A DNA stretch of 64,000 nt, taken from NCBI GenBank assembly GCA_947494645.1, contig CANLVO010000002.1:62001-126000 (forward strand), read 5' to 3'. How positions within the stretch are numbered: the first letter of the stretch is position 1; every line of letters begins with the position of its first letter. Below are positions 11,943-22,835 of this stretch, in pieces. This DNA is from an uncultured Litoreibacter sp. GTDB taxonomy: Bacteria; Pseudomonadota; Alphaproteobacteria; Rhodobacterales; Rhodobacteraceae. The position numbers and the translations under genes are program-made. Under the pieces are notes generated by a model. It was not told the DNA's origin. It searched no databases and worked only from the letters and a program-made list of their open reading frames with translations.

Positions 11943-13406
11943 TTAGTTGTTGTCTGCTGCCTCGGTTTCAGCTTCGGCGGCAGGCTCTGAGGCCGGTTCG
12001 GCGACGGCCTCTTCCGTTTCGCTGATCTTTGTCAGGCGGCCCTCAGCCCATTCACCCGCCGAGACCGCTCCGTCTGCGTAGCTCATAACACCCTCGCCGG
12101 ACCGTTTGCCGTTCTCGAACGCACCTTCATAGACGTCCCCGGTGGGGTAGGTTGCCTTGCCGGTCCCACTGATCTGGCCGTCTTTCCACTCACCTTCATA
12201 AGAGAACCCATCAGGCCGAGTGAAACTGCCCTGCCCGTCACGCTGACCCCCTTTAAAAGTGCCGTCATATACCGACCCATCGGCATAAGATGCTCTGCCG
12301 GCACCCTCGCGCTTACCTTCCACCCAAGCACCTTCGTAGACGTAGCCATCAGGGTAAGTCATCTTGCCTTGGCCCGAGATCAAGGCATTTTCGAAGCTGC
12401 CTTCATAGACCAAACCGTTTTCATACCGGGCGACGCCTTGGCCCTCGATTACGCCTGCGACCCAATCACCCTCGTAAGTCGAGCCGTCCGGGTAAGTTAT
12501 TTTGCCGGTGCCATTGGCCAGATCGTCCTTGAGCTCTCCTTCATAGACGGAGCCGTCGGGGTAAGTCACTTTGCCGGTACCTTCGATTTTGCCGTTCACC
12601 CAGCTGCCGGTATATGCAAAGCCGTCTGTGCCGGTGAAGCTGCCCTGGCCGTTTCGGGCATCCGCCATGAACGCGCCTTCATATACGTCGCCATTCGCAT
12701 AGGTGACCTTGCCCGTGCCTTCGCGAGCCCCGGCCACCAAAGTTCCTTCATAGACGTCGCCGTTGGATTGCGTCAGCGTGCCCGTGCCGTCAATCTGGCC
12801 GTCTTTCCAGTCGCCGGTATACGTCAGCCCGTCGGTCATCACCAAGGTCCCTTCGCCCTGCCGTTTGCCGCCAGCCATCTGGCCATCATAGGTCGCACCA
12901 TCCGGGTAGGTGATCTTGCCCTTACCTTCTTTGACGCCACCCACCCATTGACCTTCGTAGCGGTAGCCATTTGGGCTGACCATCAGGCCGGTGCCGTGGT
13001 GCTGCGCGTTGCGGAACTCACCCTCGTAACGTGTGCCGTTAGCGTAAGTTGCAATGCCGCGACCGGTAATTTTTCCGTCGGTCCAGTCGCCCTCATAAGT
13101 GCCGCCATCGGCGAAGATAATCTTGCCAAACCCGTCAGGCTTTCCAGTCTCGAACTGGCCTTCATAAAGCGAGCCGTTGGGGAAACGCGCGGTGCCTTGG
13201 CCTTTGATCTCACCTTCGACCCAATTGCCGGAGTACTCGTAGCCATTGGGCAGCGTAAACGTGCCTTGGCCGTGGCGTTTTCCCTCTTTGAATGCGCCAG
13301 TATATAGCCCGCCATCGTCATACTGCTTGGTCCCGCTCTCTTGAGCAGCGGCAGGTGCGGCGAGGCTAAGCGCCAAAAGAGTTGCGGCGACATGTTTCAA
13401 TTGCAC
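11943..13406 (-). CDS. exported MORN-repeat protein
   Basis: Signal peptide, about 19 tandem 23-aa repeats of type YPDGSTYEGDWVAGVIEGQGVAR. Confidence 0.92.
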   Translation of the reverse strand: MQLKHVAATLLALSLAAPAAAQESGTKQYDDGGLYTGAFKEGKRHGQGTFTLPNGYEYSGNWVEGEIKGQGTARFPNGSLYEGQFETGKPDGFGKIIFADGGTYEGDWTDGKITGRGIATYANGTRYEGEFRNAQHHGTGLMVSPNGYRYEGQWVGGVKEGKGKITYPDGATYDGQMAGGKRQGEGTLVMTDGLTYTGDWKDGQIDGTGTLTQSNGDVYEGTLVAGAREGTGKVTYANGDVYEGAFMADARNGQGSFTGTDGFAYTGSWVNGKIEGTGKVTYPDGSVYEGELKDDLANGTGKITYPDGSTYEGDWVAGVIEGQGVARYENGLVYEGSFENALISGQGKMTYPDGYVYEGAWVEGKREGAGRASYADGSVYDGTFKGGQRDGQGSFTRPDGFSYEGEWKDGQISGTGKATYPTGDVYEGAFENGKRSGEGVMSYADGAVSAGEWAEGRLTKISETEEAVAEPASEPAAEAETEAADNN

Positions 13407-13558
13407 GATGGTTTCCCCCGAATTCCCTCAAAAACGCCAGCGCGTTGTTGCAAAAAAGACTAGTGGAGGCCGGGGGCGGTGACAAGCACTGCTGCTGCGG
13501 CCCTTTCCCTTGAGCATAGGTCTGCTAGAACGGTCGCAACTGCACCGGAGACACGTCC

Positions 13559-15217
13559 ATGACCCAAACTTTCCGCCTGACATTGGCGCAGCTGAACCCA
13601 ACCGTGGGCGACTTTGCGGGCAACGCGGCCAAGGCGATTGCAGCTTGGGAAGAGGCGCGTGCAGCCGACGCTCAGATGGTCGCATTGCCCGAGATGTTTC
13701 TGACCGGCTATCAGGTGCAAGACCTTCCAATGAAGCCTGCCTTCACGGCGGATGCGATGCGCGCCGTTGATGCGTTGGCCGCACAAATTGCGGAGGGCCC
13801 CGCGATGGGGATCGGGCATCCGATGATGCAGGACGGACAGCTTTATAACGCCTATTCGATCCTGAAAGACGGCAAAGTAGCTTCGCGGATCCTCAAGCAT
13901 GAGTTGCCGAATTTTAATGTGTTTGACGAGAAGCGGGTCTATACGCGCGGACCCATTCAGGGGCCTTATGCGCTGGACCCGTTGCGGATCGGCACGCCAA
14001 TCTGCGAAGACGCTTGGCATGAGGATGTGTCAGAAACCTTGGCCGAGTCGGGGGCGCAATTGCTCTTGGTGCCTAACGGCTCGCCCTACTTTCGCAATAA
14101 GCATGACATTCGGGTAAGTCACATGGTGTCCCGTGTGGTCGAGACCGGGCTGCCGCTGGTCTACCTCAACATGGTCGGCGGGCAGGATGACCAGGTGTTT
14201 GACGGCTGCTCTTTCGTGCTGAACCCGGGGGGCGAGTTGGCATTGCAACTGCCTGCCTTTGACGAGGTGATCGCGCATGTTGATTTCGAGCAAGGCGACG
14301 ACGGCTGGCGCGCGATTGCATCAACGAAGACCGTGTTGCCGGATGAATGGGCGCTCGATTACCGGATGATGGTCGAGTCGCTGCGCGACTATATGGGCAA
14401 GACCGGGTTCAAGTCGGTGTTGCTGGGCATGTCGGGCGGGATCGACTCGGCGCTGGTGGCGACAATTGCGTGCGACGCGCTGGGTCCGGAGAACGTGCGC
14501 TGTGTGATGCTGCCGTCGGAATATACGTCGGAACATTCGCTGGAAGACGCGTCCGACTGTGCCAACCGTTTGGGCGCGCGGATTGACACAGTGCCTATTT
14601 CCGGGCCGCGTGCAGCGGTGACAGAGGCTTTGGCCCCTTTAATGGAGGGCACCGAACCGGATGTGACCGAAGAGAATATCCAGTCGCGGTTGCGTGGTCT
14701 GATGCTGATGGCGCTGTCGAACAAGTTTGGCGAAATGCTTCTGACCACGGGTAACAAGTCCGAGGTCGCGGTGGGTTATGCCACGATCTACGGAGACATG
14801 TCGGGCGGCTACAACCCGATCAAGGACCTCTACAAGATGCGGGTCTTTGAGACCTGCCGTTGGCGCAACACGCATCATGAGAGCTGGTTGATGGGCAAAC
14901 AGGGCGAGGTGATCCCGACCCGTATCATTGACAAGCCTCCATCCGCAGAGCTGCGGCCTGATCAAAAAGATGAGGACTCACTGCCGCCCTATGAGGTGTT
15001 GGATGACATACTGGACCGTTTGGTGGATCAAGACCAATCCGTGGCAGAAGTAGTCGCCGCGGGCCATGACCGTGCAATGGTCAAGAAGATCGAGCATCTG
15101 ATCTACATTTCAGAGTACAAGCGCTTCCAATCCGCCCCCGGCGGGCGTTTGACTCCGCGCGCTTTCTGGCTGGATCGCCGCTACCCTATTGTGAACCGCT
15201 GGCGCGATACGAGCTAG
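13559..15217 (+). CDS. nadE: NAD+ synthase (glutamine-hydrolysing)
   Basis: N-terminal nitrilase domain, LLGMSGGIDSALVATIA PP-loop, TTGNKSEVAVGY. Confidence 0.96.
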   Translation: MTQTFRLTLAQLNPTVGDFAGNAAKAIAAWEEARAADAQMVALPEMFLTGYQVQDLPMKPAFTADAMRAVDALAAQIAEGPAMGIGHPMMQDGQLYNAYSILKDGKVASRILKHELPNFNVFDEKRVYTRGPIQGPYALDPLRIGTPICEDAWHEDVSETLAESGAQLLLVPNGSPYFRNKHDIRVSHMVSRVVETGLPLVYLNMVGGQDDQVFDGCSFVLNPGGELALQLPAFDEVIAHVDFEQGDDGWRAIASTKTVLPDEWALDYRMMVESLRDYMGKTGFKSVLLGMSGGIDSALVATIACDALGPENVRCVMLPSEYTSEHSLEDASDCANRLGARIDTVPISGPRAAVTEALAPLMEGTEPDVTEENIQSRLRGLMLMALSNKFGEMLLTTGNKSEVAVGYATIYGDMSGGYNPIKDLYKMRVFETCRWRNTHHESWLMGKQGEVIPTRIIDKPPSAELRPDQKDEDSLPPYEVLDDILDRLVDQDQSVAEVVAAGHDRAMVKKIEHLIYISEYKRFQSAPGGRLTPRAFWLDRRYPIVNRWRDTS

Positions 15218-16413
15218 GTTGGCCGTATCTTGCTGGGCAGTCCCGTGCCTATTTGCGTATAGCCCGTCAACTGAAAGGGCGTGGCCTTCGGCAGGCTGCC
15301 CTCCTTTTGCTGGGCGTTCTTTGAGGTCCCAGCGAACGCACCCGGCAGAGTGAACTGGATCGCAGCGCCAGTTGTAAAGTTGTTCTGCGCCTGTACCACG
15401 CGGCCGCCGCGTGCGGCTACGATGGCTAGGGCAGAATTCAATCCAAAGTCCGTGCCAACCTGACCGGGTGTTGGCAATACCGACTGCCCATCACTGCGGA
15501 TGCCTGCGGAGCGCCCGACGCCGTCATCGCTGACCGTCACGGCGATAACATTGCCGGTTGGGTCATCCGCCAGCTCTGCGACGCTGACGGAGATCTTTTT
15601 GTCAGCATAGCGCACGGCGTTTTCCATCAAGTTGCGCAGTACCATCTGCATGGCAACGCGGTCAGTGGTGACATGCGCGCTTGGCAGTTCGATGCTCAGG
15701 CGTTGGTGAGGATCAAGCAGGGCCGCAATGTCAGAGGCAACATGCCCCATATCAACTTCGTCCACCTCTTTCTTGGCAAGCTTAAGGCCTTGGGCCGTCG
15801 CGAGAATGCCGCTCATGGAGGCAATGGCGTCATGGGCGATTTCTGAGCAAAGCGCCAACTGATCCCCTTTTTCATCGCCGAGGTCCACAAAACCGTCCAT
15901 AACCATATCAATCAGGGCGATCATTGTCTGAAACGGCCCCTGCATATCCTGCGCCGTTGTTGAGGCAAAAACCTGCAGGTCTTCGTTCAGCCGCGTCATT
16001 TCAGACAGCTTTTGTGAGGCGCCAAACATAGCATCCTTGCGGGGTGTGATGTCGAAAGCCAGACCCACAATCTGGCTCAAATTGCCCTGATCGTCGAATA
16101 CCGGAGAGAGGGTCGTTTGCCACCAAAGCGGGCCGGTCGGCAGCTCTAGAATCTCTTCATAGGTGTAGACCTCGCCGGAGGCCCGGCAGATCTCGTAGTT
16201 CTGGACGACGGTGTCGGCGAGCCGTTGCGGAAAGGCGTCATGCGGGGTTTTTCCGACCACCATCTCGTTGCTCAGGCCGGACAGGTTTTGGTGAATACCG
16301 TTGAGACCTCGAAAAACGAACGTCTCTGGACCCTGCACCTGCAAGAGGAACATAGGTTGTTGGATGAGCTCCATCACATCCAAAATTTGGTCTCTGTTGT
16401 CGCCAAGTGTCAT
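15214..16413 (-). CDS. PAS-domain sensor histidine kinase (degenerate H-box)
   Basis: PAS/PAC (GPLWWQTTLSPVFDDQGNLSQIVGLAFDIT), N-box RNLMENAVRYAD, G-box SDDGVGRSAG; H-box reads AQDMQGPFQTM. Confidence 0.75.
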   Translation of the reverse strand: MTLGDNRDQILDVMELIQQPMFLLQVQGPETFVFRGLNGIHQNLSGLSNEMVVGKTPHDAFPQRLADTVVQNYEICRASGEVYTYEEILELPTGPLWWQTTLSPVFDDQGNLSQIVGLAFDITPRKDAMFGASQKLSEMTRLNEDLQVFASTTAQDMQGPFQTMIALIDMVMDGFVDLGDEKGDQLALCSEIAHDAIASMSGILATAQGLKLAKKEVDEVDMGHVASDIAALLDPHQRLSIELPSAHVTTDRVAMQMVLRNLMENAVRYADKKISVSVAELADDPTGNVIAVTVSDDGVGRSAGIRSDGQSVLPTPGQVGTDFGLNSALAIVAARGGRVVQAQNNFTTGAAIQFTLPGAFAGTSKNAQQKEGSLPKATPFQLTGYTQIGTGLPSKIRPT

Positions 16414-16540
16414 CCAGGGTGTCCAATCACAGATCTGTCCCCTCTCGCTTGGTCTTTCTTGCAGCCCTTCCCTAACAAAACGTTGCGCCGCCTCGCATTT
16501 CTACGACGCGGCGCTTCTCGATTTCTTAAAATGTGATCTG

Positions 16541-17473
16541 TCAGAGCATCATCTGGTAGCTCACGGGGACGTATTCAAACCCGTCATCTTTGGCAGCTAC
16601 ATATCCGACACCAGGGAATGGCATGTGATATCCAACAGTTGGGATCTTGTCTGCCGCCAACATGCCCAGCACCTTGCGCCGGGACGCAGCAGCGGCAGAT
16701 TTGTCCATGTCAAACTTCACTTCCCAGTCGGGATGCGCCAACGAATACACGTAATGATTGGCCAGATCGGCCATCAGCAAAAGCTGCTTACCACCGGACT
16801 CCAACATATAGGTCATGTGCCCGGGCGTATGGCCAAACGCACCCACCGCCGTGATGCCGGACGCCACGGCCGCACCGTCGTCGATCATTGAAAACTTATC
16901 GTCCAGCGGCTTCACCTTGGCGTTGAAATTGTCATTCGCAGCACCAGACCAATGGTTGTGTTCCGCCGCGCCGGTGACGTAGCTCGCATTGGTGAAAGTC
17001 TCGCCTCCGTCTCCTATCAAGCCGCCGATATGGTCGCCATGCATGTGAGTAATGACCACCGTGTTGACGTCGCTTGGCGCATAGCCCGCCGCGTCCAGCG
17101 CGCCCACGATGCCCTCGGGGCTTTGGCCAGTGTCAAACAGGATGACCTCTGAACCGGTGTTGACCAAAGTGGGCGTGAAGAAGAACTGCATCTTGTCATT
17201 GGGCAGAAAAGCCGCCTCTGAGACAGCGGCGAACTCGTCGGCCGGAACGTTCATCCCAAAGATGTTCTGCGGGCCCTCAACCATCCTTGTGTTGGTCAGC
17301 AAGGTAACCACTTCGAAATCGCCCAGCTGCATTCGACGGTAGGTCGCCATGCCGATGTCTTTCTTGGCATGACCATCAGCGCGGGTCGCAGTGGCAGTCA
17401 GAAGCGCAGGTGCGCCCAAAGGAAGTGCAGCGCCAAGTTTCAGGGCCGCACGGCGGGAGAATGAGTTCGGCAT
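16541..17473 (-). CDS. MBL-fold metallo-hydrolase, probable Tat-exported
   Basis: THMHGDHIGG, GHTPGHM; N-terminal SRRAALKLG twin-Arg signal. Confidence 0.9.
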   Translation of the reverse strand: MPNSFSRRAALKLGAALPLGAPALLTATATRADGHAKKDIGMATYRRMQLGDFEVVTLLTNTRMVEGPQNIFGMNVPADEFAAVSEAAFLPNDKMQFFFTPTLVNTGSEVILFDTGQSPEGIVGALDAAGYAPSDVNTVVITHMHGDHIGGLIGDGGETFTNASYVTGAAEHNHWSGAANDNFNAKVKPLDDKFSMIDDGAAVASGITAVGAFGHTPGHMTYMLESGGKQLLLMADLANHYVYSLAHPDWEVKFDMDKSAAAASRRKVLGMLAADKIPTVGYHMPFPGVGYVAAKDDGFEYVPVSYQMML

Positions 17474-17625
17474 GGTATTTCTCTCCTGTTTTTGATCAGA
17501 TGTTATAGTATAGCGCGACTTCGGCTTGGATCGATAAACACCGCGTGAACAGCTTTGGCGCGCCGCAGTATATGGACAAACAGCGCGGCCTATGTTTCAC
17601 CCAGCCAGCCTTCAAAGGATCTGAA

Positions 17626-18951
17626 ATGACCGTCACCCGCTTTGCCCCCTCTCCCACCGGCTACCTGCATGTCGGCAACCTGCGTACTGCGCTGTTCAAC
17701 TATCTGATTGCTCGCAAGAATGGCGGTGAATTTGTGTTGCGGCTGGACGACACGGATCCAGAACGTTCCAAGCCGGAATATGCGGACGCAATCAAGCAAG
17801 ACCTTGAATGGCTCGGCCTTGAATGGGACCGGGTGGAGACGCAGTCCTCCCGGTTGGACCGCTACGCCGAAGCCGCTGACAAACTGCGCGAGATCAACCG
17901 CTTCTACGAGGCATGGGAAACGCCGGTCGAGCTGGACCTGAAACGCAAGAAACAACTCAATATGGGAAAGCCGCCCGTCTATGACCGTGCCGCGCTGGAC
18001 CTGAGTGAGGCCGAAAAGGACGCGCTCAAGGCAGAGCGTGGCTCAGGCGTATGGCGCTTCAAGCTGGACCATGCCCGGATCAACTGGACCGATGGCATCC
18101 TCGGCGACATATCAATTGACGCGGCCTCGGTTTCTGATCCTGTGCTTATTCGCGGTGACGGTCAGGTGCTTTATACGATTGCGTCGGTGGTCGATGACAC
18201 GGACATGGGCATTACGCATGTCGTGCGTGGCTCGGACCATGTGACGAATACCGCGACGCAGATCCAGATCATCGAGGCGCTCGGCGGAACAGTTCCCAAT
18301 TTTGCGCACCACTCGTTGTTGACCGGACCACAAGGTGAAGCTTTGTCCAAACGTCTCGGCACATTGGCGCTGCGCGACCTGCGCGAAAACGGTGTGGAGC
18401 CGCTGGCCCTGCTGTCGCATATGGCCCGCATCGGGTCCTCGGATCCAATAGAGCTGCGCAGCTCCATGGAGGAGCTGGTCGAGGGGTTCGATTTGTCGCG
18501 TTTCGGCACAGCTCCAACTAAGTTTGATGTAGATGACCTTTACCCGCTGACCGCAAAGCACCTGCATGCGCAGGACGTAGATGCAGTCGCAGCAGATCTT
18601 GACGCTTTGGGCGTTCCTGCGGAGTTGCAAGACGCCTTCTGGAACGTGGCTCGTGAAAACATCACGACGCGCCACGACATAGCACAATGGTGGACCCTCT
18701 GCCGTGACGGGGCGGAGCCCGATATCGACCCGGAGGATGCAGAATTTGTGTCCGAGGCGCTGACCTTACTGCCCGAAATGCCGTTCACGGAGACCAGCTG
18801 GTCCGAATGGACCTCGGCCGTGAAAGAGAAATCTGGACGCAAGGGCCGGGCGCTGTTCATGCCGCTCAGGAAGGCGTTGACAGGAATGCAGCATGGCCCC
18901 GATATGGGTCAGCTGATGCCGCTGCTGCAAACGGTCCGCGCAAAAGGCTGA
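17626..18951 (+). CDS. gltX: glutamate--tRNA ligase
   Basis: MTVTRFAPSPTGYLHVGNLRTALFN; SKRLG (KMSKS-like) motif. Confidence 0.95.
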   Translation: MTVTRFAPSPTGYLHVGNLRTALFNYLIARKNGGEFVLRLDDTDPERSKPEYADAIKQDLEWLGLEWDRVETQSSRLDRYAEAADKLREINRFYEAWETPVELDLKRKKQLNMGKPPVYDRAALDLSEAEKDALKAERGSGVWRFKLDHARINWTDGILGDISIDAASVSDPVLIRGDGQVLYTIASVVDDTDMGITHVVRGSDHVTNTATQIQIIEALGGTVPNFAHHSLLTGPQGEALSKRLGTLALRDLRENGVEPLALLSHMARIGSSDPIELRSSMEELVEGFDLSRFGTAPTKFDVDDLYPLTAKHLHAQDVDAVAADLDALGVPAELQDAFWNVARENITTRHDIAQWWTLCRDGAEPDIDPEDAEFVSEALTLLPEMPFTETSWSEWTSAVKEKSGRKGRALFMPLRKALTGMQHGPDMGQLMPLLQTVRAKG

Positions 18952-19051
18952 GGCCTCGCCATGGTGTGCTTCGCAGGGGGTTTGGGGGCAAAGCCCCCGG
19001 GTCCGCGCGACAGCGCAATAACATCATGCGCGGCGCAGCCGCACATTCAGA

Positions 19052-19606
19052 TCAGCTTCCAGCCATCCAGCCCCTGATCAATGCCTGTGCGGCGGGGCTG
19101 TCCCATTCGTAGTCACCCACAGCGCGACCGATTTCTTGGCCTTCCGGGTTGATGAAGATACTCACCGGCAGCCCGGGCGCGCCCGCCTCGCGTGCAATCT
19201 GCATCTTCGGGTCAAACAGCTTGGGAAGGTTCACCAATTCCTTCTCGGCGAAAAACGCATCCACAGCAGGGCGCGCGTTTCGACCAGTGGCTAGGGTGAC
19301 CACCTCGAAGCCTTCGCCAATTGCACCGTCCAGACGGTTCAGCGCAGGCATTTCCTTTACGCAAGGCGCACACCAGAGCGCCCAGAAATTCAAAAGCACA
19401 TGTTTGCCGCGGTAATCATCCAAAGTCGCAGGCGCGCCGTTCTCGTCAAGGAACGCCGAAAGCTGCAAAGGACGGGGCTCAGAATGGAACTGGATGCGAC
19501 CCAACTCGCCCTCGGCCAAAGCCACCAGACGGCCTACATCGGCGCTGGCGGGGTTGCCCATCAGGGCCAGCCCCGCGTATAGGACCAAGGATCGGAATAG
19601 ACGCAT
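19052..19606 (-). CDS. tlpA: TlpA-family thiol:disulfide interchange protein
   Basis: [22 protein letters not shown]; divergent from argH. Confidence 0.9.
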   Translation of the reverse strand: MRLFRSLVLYAGLALMGNPASADVGRLVALAEGELGRIQFHSEPRPLQLSAFLDENGAPATLDDYRGKHVLLNFWALWCAPCVKEMPALNRLDGAIGEGFEVVTLATGRNARPAVDAFFAEKELVNLPKLFDPKMQIAREAGAPGLPVSIFINPEGQEIGRAVGDYEWDSPAAQALIRGWMAGS

Positions 19607-19634
19607 AACTGCAGCTCCAACAAGGCCAGCCTCA

Positions 19635-21026
19635 ATGACTGACGACACTTCAAACACCATGTGGGGCGGGCGCTTTGCGGCAGGCCCCGACGCCATTATG
19701 GAAGCGATCAATGCTTCCATCGGCTTCGACAAGCGGATGGCAAAGCAGGATATAGAAGGGTCCCGCGCCCATGCCGCCATGTTGGCCGCACAAGGTATCC
19801 TGACCGATAACGATGCGCGGGCCATCCGGGAAGGCCTCCTCACGGTGTTGTCAGAGATCGAGACCGGAAAATTCACGTTCAGCACGGCACTTGAAGACAT
19901 CCACATGAATATCGAAGCCCGCCTGAAAGAGATCGTGGGCGAGCCTGCAGGCCGGTTGCATACTGCCCGGTCACGCAATGATCAGGTGGCGACAGATTTC
20001 AGGCTTTGGGTCCGCGACCAAATCGACGCCTGCCTGCAGGCCATCGAGGCGTTGCAAAAGGCGTTTCTTGCTCAGGCCGAGGCCGGGACCGATTGGGTAA
20101 TGCCGGGTTTTACTCATCTGCAAACCGCGCAGCCGGTGACATGGGGCCACCACATGCTGGCTTACGTCGAGATGCTGGGCCGTGACGCCTCACGCTTTTC
20201 GGATGCCCGTGCTCGGATGAATGAAAGCCCGCTTGGTGCGGCGGCCCTTGCAGGGACCAGCTTTAACATCGACCGCGATGCCACGGCGCAGGCGCTCGGA
20301 TTTGACCGGCCGGCCGCAAACTCGCTCGACGCCGTATCTGATCGCGATTTCGCGCTGGATTTCTTGAACGCCGCCTCGATCTGTGCGATGCACCTGTCGC
20401 GTTTCGCGGAAGAGCTGGTGATTTGGTCCTCGGCGCAGTTCCGTTTCGTGGCTCTGTCTGACCGGTTCTCCACCGGGTCCTCGATCATGCCCCAAAAGAA
20501 GAACCCAGACGCCGCTGAGCTGATCCGCGCGAAGGTCGCCCGCATATACGGGGCCAATACCGCATTGATGATGGTGATGAAGGGCCTGCCCCTGACCTAT
20601 TCCAAGGACATGCAGGAGGACAAAGAGCAAACTTTTGACGCCGCCGACAACTTGATGCTGGCGCTCGCTGCAATGACGGGCATGGTCTCGGATATGAGCG
20701 CCAACCAGCCAAACCTGGAAGCCGCCGCGGCCTCAGGTTTCTCCACCGCTACGGATTTGGCCGATTGGCTGGTGCGCAGCCTTGATATGCCGTTTCGCGA
20801 CGCGCATCACGTGACGGGCAGCCTCGTTAAGCTGGCTGAGGACAAGGGCTGTGACCTGCCAGATTTATCGCTGGATGACATGCAAAGCGTCCACGCCAAA
20901 ATCACCCAAGACGTGTTTGACGTGCTAGGGGTCAAGAATTCTGTCGCCAGCCGCACCAGCTATGGCGGCACAGCACCTGCACAAGTGCGGTCGCAAATCG
21001 CCAGATGGAAGGAGAAACTTGGATGA
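19635..21026 (+). CDS. argH: argininosuccinate lyase
   Basis: [25 protein letters not shown] signature. Confidence 0.97.
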   Translation: MTDDTSNTMWGGRFAAGPDAIMEAINASIGFDKRMAKQDIEGSRAHAAMLAAQGILTDNDARAIREGLLTVLSEIETGKFTFSTALEDIHMNIEARLKEIVGEPAGRLHTARSRNDQVATDFRLWVRDQIDACLQAIEALQKAFLAQAEAGTDWVMPGFTHLQTAQPVTWGHHMLAYVEMLGRDASRFSDARARMNESPLGAAALAGTSFNIDRDATAQALGFDRPAANSLDAVSDRDFALDFLNAASICAMHLSRFAEELVIWSSAQFRFVALSDRFSTGSSIMPQKKNPDAAELIRAKVARIYGANTALMMVMKGLPLTYSKDMQEDKEQTFDAADNLMLALAAMTGMVSDMSANQPNLEAAAASGFSTATDLADWLVRSLDMPFRDAHHVTGSLVKLAEDKGCDLPDLSLDDMQSVHAKITQDVFDVLGVKNSVASRTSYGGTAPAQVRSQIARWKEKLG

Positions 21027-21127
21027 GGATCATTATCATCGCACTCGTCGCTACGTTTTGTCTTACTGCCTGCGGTGTAGATGGGGAGCCTACCGCCCCG
21101 ACGCCACGCGCATCCCTGCAAAACTAG
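21023..21127 (+). CDS. 34-aa LptM-like lipoprotein [34 protein letters not shown]
   Basis: ATGA overlap with argH; lipobox LTAC; absent from the supplied ORF track because of size. Confidence 0.75.
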   Translation: MRIIIIALVATFCLTACGVDGEPTAPTPRASLQN

Positions 21128-21247
21128 CTCTGCAAGACCATCTCGGCGGGGTGCCGCCCATGTGGGCTTGCAAATCCGCGGCACTCCGGGTGACATAAGA
21201 TTCTCGCGTGCCTCACCGTGCGCCTCTGCAACAAGAACGGTAAGATC

Positions 21248-21718
21248 ATGGACAAGATACCAATGACGCCCAAGGGCTTCAAAGCCCTCGATAGCGAGTT
21301 GAAACAGCTGAAGGTCGAGGAGCGCCCTGCCATCATCACCGCAATCGCTGAGGCCCGCGAGCATGGCGACCTGTCGGAAAACGCTGAGTACCACTCCGCC
21401 AAGGAAAAGCAGTCCTTTATCGAAGGCCGCATCAAAGAACTGGAGGGCATGATTGGGCTGGCGCAAGTTATTGATCCTGCAAGCCTTTCCGGGGCGATCA
21501 AGTTTGGTGCCACTGTCAAACTGGTCGACGAAGAGACCGAGGAAGAAAAGACCTACCAGATCGTCGGCGAACAGGAGGCTGATATTCACAATGGGCTTCT
21601 GAACATCGGCTCGCCTTTGGCGCGCGCCCTGATCGGCAAAGAAGAGGGCGACAGCGTTGAGGTCCGCACGCCCGGCGGTACGCGCGATTATGAAGTGCTA
21701 GAGATCAAATACGTCTAG
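21248..21718 (+). CDS. greA: transcription elongation factor GreA
   Basis: [51 protein letters not shown]. Confidence 0.97.
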   Translation: MDKIPMTPKGFKALDSELKQLKVEERPAIITAIAEAREHGDLSENAEYHSAKEKQSFIEGRIKELEGMIGLAQVIDPASLSGAIKFGATVKLVDEETEEEKTYQIVGEQEADIHNGLLNIGSPLARALIGKEEGDSVEVRTPGGTRDYEVLEIKYV

Positions 21719-21761
21719 GCGTACATCTTTTGCGATGACGCCCAATGATGAAGGCAACACC

Positions 21762-22835
21762 ATGAGCCAAGAGACGCCGCAAGAGGTGATCCCGCCCCAA
21801 CAGCAAGCTCCTGCTGCGCGTCCAGCAGAAGGCAAGCCAATAAATTTTGGCGCCTACTTGCGCCAAGACAGTGGTCTGGCTGCCGCTGATGTGATCGCCA
21901 TCGCGCTGACAGTGTTATGGGTTCTGAGCGTCCTAGTGTATTTCATGTTCCTGCGGGACCCAAATGCGGGCAGAGCCACACAGTCGGGATACCTTCTGTC
22001 TATCCTAGCAATTTTCCTGCCGATCGCGATGATCTGGATTGGGGCCACCGTGGTGAAATCTGCCCGGATCATGCGCGAGGAAAGTGCCCGTCTGCAGGCG
22101 TCCATCGACGCGATGCGCAATGCGTATCTGTCGCATAACCAGGCGCGGGTGGACGGTGTTAAGCCTGCGCTGGAGCAAAAGCTTGACGAGATCGTCGCCC
22201 GCCAGAAACAGGCCGAGACGGCGATTGCAACCTTCGCGACGAGCCGGGATAACCAACTTCCCGCCGACTCCCCGCAACAACCCGCGCTGGTTTCGGAAGG
22301 TATCGCCTCCGGGGACAGCCAGCCGATGCTGGCACTTGGTACCCCGCCTGAGGCCTTGAACCCTGCGCTTTCGATTAGTGACTTTATAGGTGCGATGAAT
22401 TTTCCTGAAAATGAGAACGACGCGGAAGGGTTCGGCCAGCTGCGCCGGGCCTTGGCCGATGCCAATTCAGGCAAGCTGATCCGGGCTTCGCAGGACGTGC
22501 TGACCCTGCTCAGCCATGACGGAATTTATATGGATGATTTGCGGCCCGACCGGTCTCGACCCGTGCTGTGGCGCAAGTTTGCGGAAGGGCAACGCGGCGC
22601 CGCGATCTCGGGGATTGGCGGTATTCATGATCGCTCCGCATTGGCGCTGGCCTCTGGCCGTATGCGGGCCGATCCGATCTTTCGTGACGCGGTGCACCAT
22701 TTTTTGCGTCAGTTCGACCGTACTTTTGCGCGTTTCAGCGAGCATGCGACGGATGATGACATCATCCGGCTTGCCGACACCCGCACCGCGCGGGCGTTTA
22801 TGCTGCTCGGTCGGGTGACCGGGACGTTTGACTAA
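21762..22835 (+). CDS. hypothetical membrane/coiled-coil protein
   Basis: Two N-terminal TM helices then coiled coil; intact ORF with codon bias. Confidence 0.7.
   Translation: MSQETPQEVIPPQQQAPAARPAEGKPINFGAYLRQDSGLAAADVIAIALTVLWVLSVLVYFMFLRDPNAGRATQSGYLLSILAIFLPIAMIWIGATVVKSARIMREESARLQASIDAMRNAYLSHNQARVDGVKPALEQKLDEIVARQKQAETAIATFATSRDNQLPADSPQQPALVSEGIASGDSQPMLALGTPPEALNPALSISDFIGAMNFPENENDAEGFGQLRRALADANSGKLIRASQDVLTLLSHDGIYMDDLRPDRSRPVLWRKFAEGQRGAAISGIGGIHDRSALALASGRMRADPIFRDAVHHFLRQFDRTFARFSEHATDDDIIRLADTRTARAFMLLGRVTGTFD

Noticed and set aside
12369-13307. 312-aa plus-strand ORF opposite the MORN gene
   Set aside because: Mirror of the tandem repeats; periodic artefact of the MORN codon pattern.
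11943-13406. Tandem DNA repeats considered as a CRISPR-like or minisatellite array
   Set aside because: The 69-nt periodicity is fully explained by in-frame MORN protein repeats.
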